A stretch of 57,404 nucleotides of DNA from Stutzerimonas stutzeri (GCF_024448935.1 NZ_JAMOIE010000022.1:1-57404), one strand, 5' to 3'; positions 42,411 through 51,149 are shown, counted from the first letter of the stretch. Notes: generated from the letters alone by a model not told the origin. Translations and numbers: made by a program.

Positions 42411-43211
42411 AACAAGACGCCAGCAGTCGAGCGTGCCCTGCAGATACAACACCGCGTGCCCGGCTACGAATACCCGCTCGCCCTCGACCCGGCAATGCAA
42501 CAGGCCGCTGCGGCGTGACGCCTGCAATGCCCGCAGTCGCGTCTTGCCCGGTCGTTCGCTCCAGTACGGCGCCAGCCCGGCATGGATGGAGCCGGTGACC
42601 GGGTCCTCGTCGCCGCCATTGGCCGGCCAGAAATAGCGCGAGACGAAATCCTGCTGACGTCCCGGCGCGGTCGCCACGACATCCAGTGGCGCCAGTGACT
42701 TGAGCAGCGCGAGATCGGGTGATAGCTGTCGCACCTGATCTTCGTCGTCGTACACGGCAAACCAGGCCTGGCGGCTTTTCAACACCGTCTGCAGCAAGGT
42801 GCGAAGGCCATTGAACAGCGCGACCGGCGGGTTTTCGACGGGTTCCGGGGCACGGTTGGGAAAGCTCATCTCCAGCAAGCCATCGTCCAACTGAGCGACG
42901 CTGATATCGCCTGCTGCGGCCGCACGGAAGACCAGCGGAGCCGTCGCCAGCTTCTGCTCCAACAGGACGAAAGCACTGGCCAAGGTGGCGTGCCCGCAGA
43001 AAACGATTTCGGTGATCGGTGAGAACCAACGAATGTGAAAAGCCCCATCAGGCTCACGCAGCAGAAAGGCGGTTTCGGACAGGTTGTGTTCCACGGCAAT
43101 GGCCTGCATCTGCACGTCACTCGGCCATTGCCGAAGCGGCACGACCGCCGCGGGGTTGCCTTTGAACAGCTCATGGGTAAATGCATCGACCTGATAGATC
43201 GGCAGTTTCAT
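41793..43211 (-). CDS. PhzF family isomerase with lost stop codon
   Basis: The first about 261 residues are a complete PhzF fold: catalytic Glu46 in LSETAFL, CGHATLAS, and GDEDPVTGS. They end with GHAVLYLQGTL, where family members normally stop within a few residues. Here the frame has no stop and runs 210 more codons antisense to nhaA, through to 41793. The extension is not protein-like. The functional gene is about 42425-43211. PhzF relatives isomerise or epimerise small molecules; this one is not in a phenazine cluster. The last codons were probably lost when the nhaA end was brought next to it. Confidence 0.8.
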   Translation of the reverse strand: MKLPIYQVDAFTHELFKGNPAAVVPLRQWPSDVQMQAIAVEHNLSETAFLLREPDGAFHIRWFSPITEIVFCGHATLASAFVLLEQKLATAPLVFRAAAAGDISVAQLDDGLLEMSFPNRAPEPVENPPVALFNGLRTLLQTVLKSRQAWFAVYDDEDQVRQLSPDLALLKSLAPLDVVATAPGRQQDFVSRYFWPANGGDEDPVTGSIHAGLAPYWSERPGKTRLRALQASRRSGLLHCRVEGERVFVAGHAVLYLQGTLDCWRLVSALRLAVLFVRRTPLAILVVTLRRIRCRRAAQHEPADAACQHRSHNGAGLGQGQIAFVIEGCGGHEDRHGETDPAQRRTASQLTPAEAFRWTGELHLRRQPGTQGDAQRLAHDQPKNDAEPQWVVDAQRFARQLDAGIGQSEQRQDQVRTPGLHPALEPLCRREQAFEDGFQRAYGALVVLVSCFVAAGRSLQIGEGAYGLAEQA

Positions 43212-43353
43212 CGTCGCCCCTCAATCCCATGCAAGGCCCCGATTGGGCCCGCGAAAAAAGGGTGAGTGTCGCCGAGCGCGGAGTCTCCGGCAAAGGCCAA
43301 CTGCGAGAAGAGATCAGAGCGCTCAGGTACCCCGACCGCTCGACCCGCTATCG

Positions 43354-46300
43354 TCAGGACTTCTTCTCTGTGCTCGCCGTCAGCGTCGGCTCCAGCGGCG
43401 CACCGACCGGCCGGCATTGCGTCTGCGCGCCGGGTTGCAGGTACGGCTGCAGGATCGGCGCCATGCCTTTGAGCACCTGCACCGGCAGCGCCGAGGTAAA
43501 GCGGAAGCTGTCCGCGCCGCGTCCCGGAACATAGGCGATCAGCGTGCCGAAGTGGTTCGGCCCGAGGTAGAACACGAAGGTGGCGGTACGATTCAGCGCC
43601 AGCGAGCTGATCAGCCGGCCGCCGGCCCCGACGGTCTGGATCCGGTTGTCGCCCGTTCCGGTCTTGCCGCCGACACGCAGTGCGTCACCGTCAGCCTGCA
43701 CAAAGCTGCCACGCAGGCGCCGCGCGGTGCCCCCCTCGACCACAGATGCAAGCGCTTCGCGCAGGGCCGTCGCAACCTCGCTCGGCAGCACCCGCACACC
43801 TACATCCGGCTGGATGCCGAGGCGAGTCTCGTACGGCGTGCCGCTGGCGAAATGCAGGCTGTCGATGCGCACGCTCGGCAGCCGCACGCCGTCGTTGACG
43901 ATGATGCCCATCAACTCGGCCAGCGCCGCCGGACGATCACCCGAACTGCCCAGCGCGGTGGCCAGCGAAGGCACCAGATGGTCGAACGGATAGCCAAGGC
44001 GCTGCCAACGGCGATGGATATCGGTGAACGCCTCGACCTCCAGCATGATGCGGATGCGGCTGTCCCGTGCGCTCTTGTGGCGACTGCGGAACAGCCAGCC
44101 ATACACTTCCTGGCGCTCGACGCTACTGGCCGCGATCACTTCCGTGATACCCGCCTCGGGATGCTTGATCAGATAACCCAGCAGCCACAGATCCAGCGGG
44201 TGGACCCGGGCTATGTAGCCTTGATCCGGCAAGCTGTACGACCCCGGCACATAGCGCTCGTACAGCGAGTCGAGCGCCTTGTCGGTGAGGTCCGCAGTCG
44301 GCAGACGCGCCTTGAGAAAGCGCTCGAACGCTGCGCGATCCGCCTCGGGCATCAGATAACGATGTACCGCAGCCAGCCTCGATGGCGTTGGCCGCATGCC
44401 GTCCAGCAGTGCTTCGATGCGCTCGTCCGCGCTATTGTCGCGGTACTTGCGCCAGAAGCGCTGGAGAAAAACCGACCCTTCACGATCGGCAAAGCGCTGC
44501 AGGTATTCGCGCCGCTCGGGATTGTCGTCGCTTCTGAGCAGCTCGGCGCCATTGGACGCCTGATAGGTGCTGTAGCTCACCAGATCACGCATCAACCGAA
44601 CGAATGGCAGGTTGATCGACTCCTGAAGTGCTTCGCGCATGCTGGGCAGGCGACCATCGTCTTCACGGCGGAAGTTGCCGAACCGGTGCATGCCGGCGCC
44701 CGTGAAGAAGCGCTCGGTCGGGCTGGCCGAGTAGCGCCGTTCCAGCGCGGCATCGAGCATCGCCGGCAAATTGCGATCCTCATGCTGAATCAGATAAGCC
44801 AGGGCCCAGCGGGTCAGCGGATCCAGCGCCTCGGCCTTGCGCAAGGTGGCGGCATCGCTCGTCGCGTAACGCTCGTGCAGCTCGGCAATGACCTCGAGAT
44901 AGGTGGTCAGTACCCGCAGCTTCGCGGTCGAGCCCAGCTCCAGCTTGCTGCCCTCGTTGATATCGAATGGCTGGTTGATGTTATCGGTCTGCACCCGTAC
45001 GCGAAAGCCCTGCTCGCCGCGCTCGAACAGCGTGAAGCTGTAGCGCACGTCGCCGGTACGCTCGGGTGACAGCATGCGTTCGCCGAACAAACCAGCCTCG
45101 CCCGCGAACGCCGGATCGGCCAGCCGATGCAGGTAGTTGCTGATCTGTCCCTGCAGTTCACCATGCAGCGGCGTGGTCGCGGCCAGATCGAGACGATCGA
45201 GCTCATACAACGAAACACCCAGCAGGTGGCTCAGGCGCATCCGGGCCGCCGTGATGCCTTTGCTGGAAGGCACTGCGCGGATACCCGGCTCGAGGCGCAG
45301 GTCGCGGAACGCAACCTTCTGCTGCAAGGCGGCATTACGCAGCCGTGTATTGATCACGCCGCCGTTGGCCAGCAGGCGGATATGACTGTCGGTGAGTTCC
45401 GCCATGTCGTCGCGTCCTGCCCCGAGGTAATACGACGGGCGCCGCTGAGCGATCAGCAGCGAGAGCACCTGACGCAGCGCCAGCCCCTGCGTTTCATAGC
45501 TGACGCCCGCGTTACGGCGAGCATCGAGTACCCGGTTGACCTCGGCAAAGTCGGCGCCATACCAGAGGCGCAAACCGTCGGCGATGCCGTGCACCTCGCC
45601 GTGACCGTAGGCGGCCGAAAGCGGCACGCTGTTGAGGTAGTCGCGCACGATGCGCTGCCGGGTGACCATGGTCTGCTGGCCTTCGCGGTAGGTACGGACG
45701 CTGGCAGAAATCATCTGCCGGATCTTTTCCTCGGCATCACCCGTGCGCCCTTCCGGCGAATGACGGTATTTCTCGACCTGTGTCGCCAAGGTACTGCCGC
45801 CAGCCGCCTGGACCGGCAGGCCGAACTGCTTCTCGACCTGGCTCACCGCCGCCATGGTGAAACGTGGCCAATCCACTGCGGGGTTGGCTCGTGGGCGGCC
45901 GGCGTCGAGCAGTCCGCGATCCTCGATGAACAACAGGCTCATCGCGATGACCGGTGGTACGTCGTCGAAGGTCTCGTAGTATTGGTGCGGATAACTGTTG
46001 GCATACAGGGGCTCGCCTCGACAATCGTCGATGATCAGTCCTGCCTGGGATTTTTCCGGATAGGGTACGAAGAAGCCACGGTTGACATAGCGCAGCAACG
46101 CGGGCGAAAAACTCACCTGCTGCTGCACACTGAATCCCCGTTGGGTCAGCCGTTCCAGGAATGTCGGCAAGGCCGCATAGCCCAGACGGCGGTCGAATGG
46201 TCCTGCCTCGGGAAATTTGATGCGGCGGCTCGCACCGGGCTCGAGCTGGTAGTCCAGATTCTCGGCGTAACGGTTAAGCCAAAGCGCCTGCAACTTTGAC

Positions 46301-46398
46301 GTATGCATCTCATGCCAGGCGGCATAACCGCCCCCGGCCAGCAACGAAACGCCCAGAAAAACACCCATGCGACGCGCCAGACGGCTAGGGCTGCCCAT
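43354..46398 (-). CDS. Large class A penicillin-binding protein, 5' end altered by an IS
   Basis: 1014 residues as now readable. An N-terminal membrane anchor (about 10-28) precedes a glycosyltransferase domain with IEDRGLLD (Glu159) and GGSTLATQ. The transpeptidase domain has GSTAKL (Ser490, Lys493), ESINLPF and GGKTGTGD. It should polymerise and cross-link peptidoglycan. It is longer than PBP1a/1b, with a helical insert around 640-800. The ATG at 46398 and the next two codons lie inside the end of an insertion sequence. The original first codons are found beyond the IS (48817-48847). Whether enough protein is made from the new start is unknown. Confidence 0.85.
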   Translation of the reverse strand: MGSPSRLARRMGVFLGVSLLAGGGYAAWHEMHTSKLQALWLNRYAENLDYQLEPGASRRIKFPEAGPFDRRLGYAALPTFLERLTQRGFSVQQQVSFSPALLRYVNRGFFVPYPEKSQAGLIIDDCRGEPLYANSYPHQYYETFDDVPPVIAMSLLFIEDRGLLDAGRPRANPAVDWPRFTMAAVSQVEKQFGLPVQAAGGSTLATQVEKYRHSPEGRTGDAEEKIRQMISASVRTYREGQQTMVTRQRIVRDYLNSVPLSAAYGHGEVHGIADGLRLWYGADFAEVNRVLDARRNAGVSYETQGLALRQVLSLLIAQRRPSYYLGAGRDDMAELTDSHIRLLANGGVINTRLRNAALQQKVAFRDLRLEPGIRAVPSSKGITAARMRLSHLLGVSLYELDRLDLAATTPLHGELQGQISNYLHRLADPAFAGEAGLFGERMLSPERTGDVRYSFTLFERGEQGFRVRVQTDNINQPFDINEGSKLELGSTAKLRVLTTYLEVIAELHERYATSDAATLRKAEALDPLTRWALAYLIQHEDRNLPAMLDAALERRYSASPTERFFTGAGMHRFGNFRREDDGRLPSMREALQESINLPFVRLMRDLVSYSTYQASNGAELLRSDDNPERREYLQRFADREGSVFLQRFWRKYRDNSADERIEALLDGMRPTPSRLAAVHRYLMPEADRAAFERFLKARLPTADLTDKALDSLYERYVPGSYSLPDQGYIARVHPLDLWLLGYLIKHPEAGITEVIAASSVERQEVYGWLFRSRHKSARDSRIRIMLEVEAFTDIHRRWQRLGYPFDHLVPSLATALGSSGDRPAALAELMGIIVNDGVRLPSVRIDSLHFASGTPYETRLGIQPDVGVRVLPSEVATALREALASVVEGGTARRLRGSFVQADGDALRVGGKTGTGDNRIQTVGAGGRLISSLALNRTATFVFYLGPNHFGTLIAYVPGRGADSFRFTSALPVQVLKGMAPILQPYLQPGAQTQCRPVGAPLEPTLTASTEKKS
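46383..46390. repeat. Left target-site duplication of the IS
   Basis: GGCTAGGG directly flanks the left IS end. The right copy at 48817 is GGCTAGCG, a 7/8 match. Confidence 0.7.
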
Positions 46399-46424
46399 GT
46401 CCCGCAAATCCCGCTGGACAAGTT
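46391..46424 (+). repeat. Left terminal inverted repeat of the IS
   Basis: Starts CTGCCCATGTCCCGCA and ends GGACAAGTT. It matches the reverse complement of 48783-48816 at 24 of 34 positions by eye, best in the outer 16. It includes the current ATG of the penicillin-binding protein gene on the opposite strand. Confidence 0.8.
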
Positions 46425-46451
46425 CGCGGCGACGCGCTACGTTGTGTCGCC

Positions 46452-48764
46452 ATGGATATCCAGAGTCAGATCAAGCGCAGTTTGAGCGTGCCGGAGGCAC
46501 TTGAGCAGGTGCGTGCGCTGGTGGCTGGCGGCGAGGTTGGGCACCGCATGGGTCTGGCGCAGGCGGTGTGCGAGCGCTTTGGCTTTGTCGATGCGTGCGG
46601 TCGGGCGCAGGTTGCGGGGTGTCTGAAGGCGCTGCGGGAGCTGGAGCGCCGCGGGGCGATGGTGCTGCCGGCGGCGCGCTCGTGCCCGGCGGCGGGGATG
46701 CCGCGGCGTCTGGAAGCGCCGGTGCCGTGGCCGGTGGGCTTGCCGGAGCAGGTGCAGGCGGTGCGGGGACTGGAGCTGGTGTTGGTGGCATCCGAGGTGC
46801 AGCGGCGGACCTGGAACGAGCTGATGCTCCGGGAGCACCCGCGGGGTGCGGGGCCCTTGGTCGGTTGTCAGCTGCGGTATTTGATCGTCTCGGAGCACGG
46901 CTATCTGGGCGGTTTTGGGTTCTCGGCGGCGGCGCTGGCGCTGGCCGACCGGGATGCCTGGATCGGTTGGGATGCGGAGACGCGGCGGGCGCAGTTGCAC
47001 CGCGTGGTGAGCTTGAGCCGTTTTCTGATCCGCGCACCGGGGTGTCGCCATCTGGCCTCGCAGGTGATGGGCGCGGTGCTGCGCCGGCTGGCGGATGATT
47101 TCGAGCAAGGCTTCGGCTACCGTCCGTCTCTGGTCGAAAGTTTTGTCGACACCGCAGCGTTTGAAGGCACCTGTTATCGCGCGTCGAACTGGATCGCGGT
47201 GGGCTGCACGCGGGGCCGGGGCCGTCAGGATCGGGCGCATGCCGGTGCGGCGGGGATCAAGGCGATTTATGTGTATCCACTGGTGGCGGATTTTCGGCAG
47301 CGGCTGGGCGTGGTGTTGCCGGCGCCGCCGGGCCCGCTGGGGCTGGGCGAAGGTCTGGATTCGGCCCACTGGGCCGAGCAGGAGTTTGGCGGCGCCCCGC
47401 TGGGGGATGCGCGCTTGAGCCGGCGCCTGGTGAGGAGTGCGCAGCGTCAGGCCGAGCAGCCCGGCCGCGCCTTTCCCGGCGCCGCGCAGGGCGATCGCGC
47501 GGCGACCAAGGGCTACTACCGGCTGATCGATCATCCCGATGTCGAGGCGGTGACGATGGCGGCGATCATCGAGCCCCATCGCCAGAGCACGCTGCGGCGG
47601 ATGCAAGGGGAGCCGCGCGTGCTGTGCGTGGCCGACGGCACGGATCTGGATTACACGAACCTGGTCAACTGTGAAGGTCTGGGGTCCAGCACCTGCAACC
47701 AGACGGGGGCGCAGGCGCGCAGTCTGCATCTGCATTCGACGCTGGCCATCAACGCGCAGGGCATTCCGCTGGGCCTGGTGGATGTGCGCTGCCGCACGCC
47801 GCAGCAAGACCCCGCGCCCGCAGCGTCCGCCAAGTCCACGCCGATCGAAGAGAAGAAGACCTTCGAGTGGATCCAGTCCCTGCGGGCCTGCATGGCGCTG
47901 GCCCGGCAGATGCCCGATACCCGGATCAGCTGTGTGATGGATCGGGAAGCGGACTTCTACGAGCTGTTTGGCGCCTGGCGCGAAGACCCGTGCGTGGACC
48001 TGCTGGTGCGCGCGCAGTGGAACCGCCAGACCGCAGCGCCGGCGCCGCTGTTCGAGCAGCTGCGCGGGGCCGAAAAGCGCGGCGAAATCAGCTTGACGAT
48101 CAAACGCCAAAGCGCCCGGCCCAAGCGCAGCAAGCAACAAGCCAAGGCCGGCCGCCAAGCCCGCCGCGCGACACTGACGCTGCATTACGAGTGCATCGAT
48201 CTGCAAGCGCCCAAGCATCTCAAAGGGCTCGAACCGCTCAAGCTGTGGGCCGTGCATGGGGTCGAGAACAACCCCCCTGAAGGCGTCAAGCCCGTCGAAT
48301 GGTTCCTTCTGACCAGCCGCCAGATCACCTGCGCCGCCGATGCGCAGCAGTGCCTGGCCGATTATGCGCTGCGCTGGCGCATCGAAGATTGGCACCGGGT
48401 GATCAAATCGGGCTGCCAGATCGAAGAGCTGAGCTACGACACCATGGAGCGGCTGCAGCGCGCCATCGCCATCAAGCTGGTGATCGGCTGGCGGATCATG
48501 GTGATGACCCTGCTCGGCCGGGAAGTGCCCGAGCTGCCGGCCGAGATCCTGTTCACGGACCTGGAGATCGAGGTCATGAGCGCCTGGGCCAAGGCCAACG
48601 GGGCCCGCGCGCCCACCGAGCTCGGCGACGCCGTCCGCCTGGTGGCCAAGTTTGGGGGCTATCTGGCCCATACCCGCGATCCGCCCGGCCACCAGCTCAT
48701 GTGGTATGGCTACCAGTATCTGTACAACTTGTGTATCGGCTATGAGCTCAGAGCAATGCAGTAA
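46452..48764 (+). CDS. DUF4338 (DruA-like)-IS4/Tn5 transposase fusion
   Basis: 770 residues. Residues about 100-280 match DUF4338, the family that includes DruA of the Druantia defence system: WNELMLREHPRGAGPLVG, LGGFGFSAAA, RDAWIGWD, FVDTAAFEGTCYRASNW and KAIYVYPL. Residues about 305-365 match the Tn5-type DNA-binding domain. The catalytic core has an Asp in ADGTDLDYT (about 395-398), Asp497 in MDREADF, and an exact Y-2-R-3-E-6-K signature (Tyr638, Arg641, Glu645, Lys652), as in the IS4 family. All catalytic residues are present, so it may be active. A long antisense frame over this gene is a codon-bias shadow. Confidence 0.88.
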   Translation: MDIQSQIKRSLSVPEALEQVRALVAGGEVGHRMGLAQAVCERFGFVDACGRAQVAGCLKALRELERRGAMVLPAARSCPAAGMPRRLEAPVPWPVGLPEQVQAVRGLELVLVASEVQRRTWNELMLREHPRGAGPLVGCQLRYLIVSEHGYLGGFGFSAAALALADRDAWIGWDAETRRAQLHRVVSLSRFLIRAPGCRHLASQVMGAVLRRLADDFEQGFGYRPSLVESFVDTAAFEGTCYRASNWIAVGCTRGRGRQDRAHAGAAGIKAIYVYPLVADFRQRLGVVLPAPPGPLGLGEGLDSAHWAEQEFGGAPLGDARLSRRLVRSAQRQAEQPGRAFPGAAQGDRAATKGYYRLIDHPDVEAVTMAAIIEPHRQSTLRRMQGEPRVLCVADGTDLDYTNLVNCEGLGSSTCNQTGAQARSLHLHSTLAINAQGIPLGLVDVRCRTPQQDPAPAASAKSTPIEEKKTFEWIQSLRACMALARQMPDTRISCVMDREADFYELFGAWREDPCVDLLVRAQWNRQTAAPAPLFEQLRGAEKRGEISLTIKRQSARPKRSKQQAKAGRQARRATLTLHYECIDLQAPKHLKGLEPLKLWAVHGVENNPPEGVKPVEWFLLTSRQITCAADAQQCLADYALRWRIEDWHRVIKSGCQIEELSYDTMERLQRAIAIKLVIGWRIMVMTLLGREVPELPAEILFTDLEIEVMSAWAKANGARAPTELGDAVRLVAKFGGYLAHTRDPPGHQLMWYGYQYLYNLCIGYELRAMQ

Positions 48765-48782
48765 GTCACAACGCCACCCCGC

Positions 48783-48816
48783 AACTGGCCCGGCCAGAAA
48801 TGTGGGGCACGGGCAG
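48783..48816 (-). repeat. Right terminal inverted repeat of the IS
   Basis: Read inward on the minus strand it starts CTGCCCGTGCCCCACA and ends GGGCCAGTT, partner of the left repeat. Confidence 0.8.
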
Positions 48817-48824
48817 GGCTAGCG
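48817..48824. repeat. Right target-site duplication of the IS
   Basis: GGCTAGCG directly follows the right IS end and differs from the left copy at one base. Confidence 0.7.
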
Positions 48825-48847
48825 TGCGTACGTGTTCGCCCGGGCAT
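48817..48847 (-). pseudogene. Detached original 5' end of the penicillin-binding protein gene
   Basis: The minus strand reads ATG then PGRTRTHAS, exactly in phase with SRLARRMG on the other side of the IS. This gives an original N-terminus of MPGRTRTHASRLARRMG, a typical basic segment before a membrane anchor. It is now cut from its gene by 2.4 kb. No strong ribosome site is seen before this ATG, so the true original start could differ. Confidence 0.7.
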
Positions 48848-48955
48848 GTCGGCAGATGGCGCGCGCTTGCTGCGCCCCGCCCGAGATATGTCGTTTCGCC
48901 ATCCTGCGCCCATTGTTTCCGGCCTGGCTTCTGACTGAAAAATACAGGCCTGAGC

Positions 48956-49204
48956 TTAGCTGTCGGCGCTTCGCTCGACGTGCCCGAACAGACGAACGGA
49001 AGGGCAGCTTTGAGGCGCTTCCTTGACCCGGAACCAGGCGGCGTAAAGCGCGGGCAAAAACAGCAATGTCAGCGCGGTCGCGACGATCAACCCGCCCATG
49101 ATCGCCACCGCCATCGGTCCGAAGAACACACTGCGTGACAGCGGTATCATCGCCAGCACCGACGCCAGCGCTGTCAGCACGATGGGCCGGAAGCGCCGCA
49201 CCAA
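48956..49204 (-). pseudogene. 3' remnant of an RND efflux pump gene
   Basis: From VRRFRPIVLTALASVLAMIPL to the stop, this is the last 80 or so residues of an AcrB-type RND transporter: the end of the last-but-one helix pair, GGLIVATALTLLFLPALYA, and a short cytoplasmic tail. The remaining 900+ residues are missing. The frame is readable to 49225 but RND similarity starts near 49204. It cannot make a pump. It lies upstream of the PBP gene on the same strand. Confidence 0.85.
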
Positions 49205-49223
49205 CACCGAGGAAGGGCAAGGC

Positions 49224-49514
49224 ATGTCGGAACACGTCGAATCTCTCTGTCGCGAGGCAGGTTCTAATACTTATACTGCGCTGGTCGACCTCGAGCAGAT
49301 GCTCGCCCAGGCTCACCGGCGCCAGCTACTGGACGTGCCCGAGCCGATGCGCGCGGCGGAACACTTCTGCTCCTTGATCAAGGGCACCGCGCATTTTCGC
49401 CTGCTGATCAGTTATGTCGAGCAACTCGATGCAGAAGACGTGAGGGACCACGTAGAGGATTGCGTCGCCCTGTTCATGCGCGCCTATGCCGGCGAGATCA
49501 ACCCAGGCGACTGA
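49224..49514 (+). pseudogene. C-terminal remnant of a TetR/AcrR-type regulator
   Basis: The 96-residue frame from ATG 49224 contains PEPMRAAEHFCSLIKG and DHVEDCVALFMRAYA, typical of the C-terminal ligand-binding half of TetR/AcrR regulators. The N-terminal DNA-binding domain is missing, and the sequence abuts the RND fragment on the opposite strand. A small protein could still be made but could not bind DNA in the TetR manner. Confidence 0.75.
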
Positions 49515-49554
49515 AGTGGCAATCGAGGGATCACACAGCAGCAATCAACCGACT

Positions 49555-49584
49555 CAGCAAAAACCGGCCGCATCGTGCGGCCGG
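49555..49584 (-). terminator. Terminator of amt
   Basis: A perfect 9-bp stem CCGGCCGCA/TGCGGCCGG with a 3-nt loop lies 10 bp after the amt stop and is followed by TTTTT on the minus strand. Confidence 0.88.
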
Positions 49585-49594
49585 CGTCCTCAAC

Positions 49595-50803
49595 TCAGTC
49601 ATGGCTCAACGCACCGATGCGGTGGATCGACAGGTCAGCACCATTGAATTCCTCTTCCTGGCTCAGGCGAATGCCAACAGTGGATCTGAGCACGCCGTAG
49701 ACCAGGAAGCCGCCCGCGAGCGCAACCAGCACCCCGAGGCCCGTGCCTATCACCTGACTGATAAGGCTGATGCCGCCGAGTCCCCCGAGGGCATGCTGAC
49801 CAAAGATTCCGCACGCCAGCCCGCCCCAAACGCCGCAGAGGCCATGCAAGGGCCAGACGCCGAGCACATCGTCGATTTTCCATTTGACCTGGGCCGTGGT
49901 GAATGCCCAGACGAACAAGGCACCCGCTACCACGCCTGTCGCCAATGCACCGATGGGATGCACCAGGTCTGAACCTGCACAGACCGCTACCAGCCCGGCC
50001 AACGGCCCGTTATGGAGAAAGCCTGGGTCGTTGCGGCCAACCGCCCATGCGGCCGCTGTTCCGCCAACCATGGCCATCAGCGAGTTGATAGCCAACAGCC
50101 CGCTGACCCCTTCGAGTGTCTGGGCACTCATCACGTTGAAGCCGAACCAGCCTACGATGAGAATCCACGACCCCAATGCCAGGAAAGGGATGTTCGACGG
50201 AGCGAAGGCCACCAGACGGCCATCACGGTATCGACCGTTGCGTCGACCAAGCAGAATCACCGCGCCGAAAGCGAGCCAACCGCCCATAGCGTGCACCACT
50301 ACCGAGCCGGCGAAATCATGGAACGGGGCACCAAACTGCGCTTCCAACCAGGCCTGAACGCCGAAATTGCCGTTCCACATCATACCTTCGAAGAACGGGT
50401 AGACGAACGCAACGAGCAGCAAGGTTGCGCACAGCTGCGGCCCGAATTTGGCGCGCTCGGCAATGCCACCGGAAATGATCGCCGGTATCGCAGCAGCGAA
50501 CGTCAGCAAGAAGAAAAACTTGACCAGTGAATAGCCGTTTTCGGCAATAAGCTGATCCGCTGGCTGGAGAAAGGTCACGCCGTATGCGACCCAATAGCCG
50601 ATAAAGAAATACGCCAATGTCGAGACGGCAAAGTCGGCGATGATTTTCGACAGGGCATTGACCTGGTTTTTCAGGCGTACGGTCCCTACCTCGAGAAAGG
50701 CGAAACCGGCATGCATCGCCAGGACCATCACGGCGCCCATCAGGATGAACAGGGTATTGGCACCGTGAATCAGAACTGCTACCGCACTGCTTGGATTATC
50801 CAT
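49595..50803 (-). CDS. amt: Ammonium transporter Amt
   Basis: 402 residues with eleven predicted membrane helices. Amt family signatures include the conserved Asp in HDFAGSVVVHAMGG, with one of the pore His residues, and GVWPLHGLCGVWGGL with the second. It takes up ammonium at low concentration. No glnK gene is adjacent, which is unusual because most proteobacterial amtB genes are paired with it; a stand-alone paralogue is likely. The region before it was checked for a sigma-54 promoter and none with correct spacing was found. Confidence 0.92.
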   Translation of the reverse strand: MDNPSSAVAVLIHGANTLFILMGAVMVLAMHAGFAFLEVGTVRLKNQVNALSKIIADFAVSTLAYFFIGYWVAYGVTFLQPADQLIAENGYSLVKFFFLLTFAAAIPAIISGGIAERAKFGPQLCATLLLVAFVYPFFEGMMWNGNFGVQAWLEAQFGAPFHDFAGSVVVHAMGGWLAFGAVILLGRRNGRYRDGRLVAFAPSNIPFLALGSWILIVGWFGFNVMSAQTLEGVSGLLAINSLMAMVGGTAAAWAVGRNDPGFLHNGPLAGLVAVCAGSDLVHPIGALATGVVAGALFVWAFTTAQVKWKIDDVLGVWPLHGLCGVWGGLACGIFGQHALGGLGGISLISQVIGTGLGVLVALAGGFLVYGVLRSTVGIRLSQEEEFNGADLSIHRIGALSHD

Positions 50804-51149
50804 CTACTACGTCCCATGGTAAGCGCACCAAAACAGCAATCCACACCAATCAAACGCACCAACGTGCATCACGATTGGTTGAGGGCTTGCCACCTACTGT
50901 TGCGGCGGACTTTCGAGATGGCCGTTTCGCAAAAACCGAAGCGTTATTTTTCAGACACTTACAATCAGTTCCGTCTGACTTCACAGTCGATTGTTGCGCC
51001 ATTACAGGGCTATGCTCGATCCGCACGCACCAGACAAATGCAAGCGCTATACCAACGAAACGGCAACGCGAGCGCTTTTGGCGCATCGGAGGTGGGCTAC
51101 CGGCAAAGCGGCCGATGATGCCTGCCAGCACAGCAGACCTAGACGCAAG
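50804..51149. other. 346-bp gap without a recognised gene
   Basis: Region between dgt and amt on the same strand; it should hold the amt promoter. AT content is somewhat higher than the surroundings. No gene, repeat or strong promoter was recognised. Confidence 0.4.

Larger units (their letters stand above)
46391..48816 (+). mobile_element. Insertion sequence, IS4/Tn5-like, with DruA-domain transposase
   Basis: 2426 bp bounded by imperfect 34-bp inverted repeats that begin CTG, as IS50/Tn5 ends do, and by 8-bp near-identical flanks. It contains one gene, the 770-residue transposase at 46452. When the IS and one copy of the flank are removed in thought, the PBP frame is restored through to an ATG at 48847, which independently fixes both ends. 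Confidence 0.85.

Noticed and set aside
46437..48692. Open frame of 751 codons on the minus strand opposite the transposase
   Set aside because: The plus-strand frame has clear DUF4338, Tn5 and YREK signatures. The antisense frame is Pro/Arg/Gln/His-rich with no motif and is explained by high-GC codon bias.
46452..48764. A Druantia defence system based on the DruA-like domain
   Set aside because: No DruB-E genes are near, and the domain is part of an IS transposase bounded by inverted repeats.
50804..51149. Sigma-54 promoter for amt
   Set aside because: A GG...GC pair was found (TTGGTGTGGATTGCT on the minus strand), but its spacing is 10 instead of 12.
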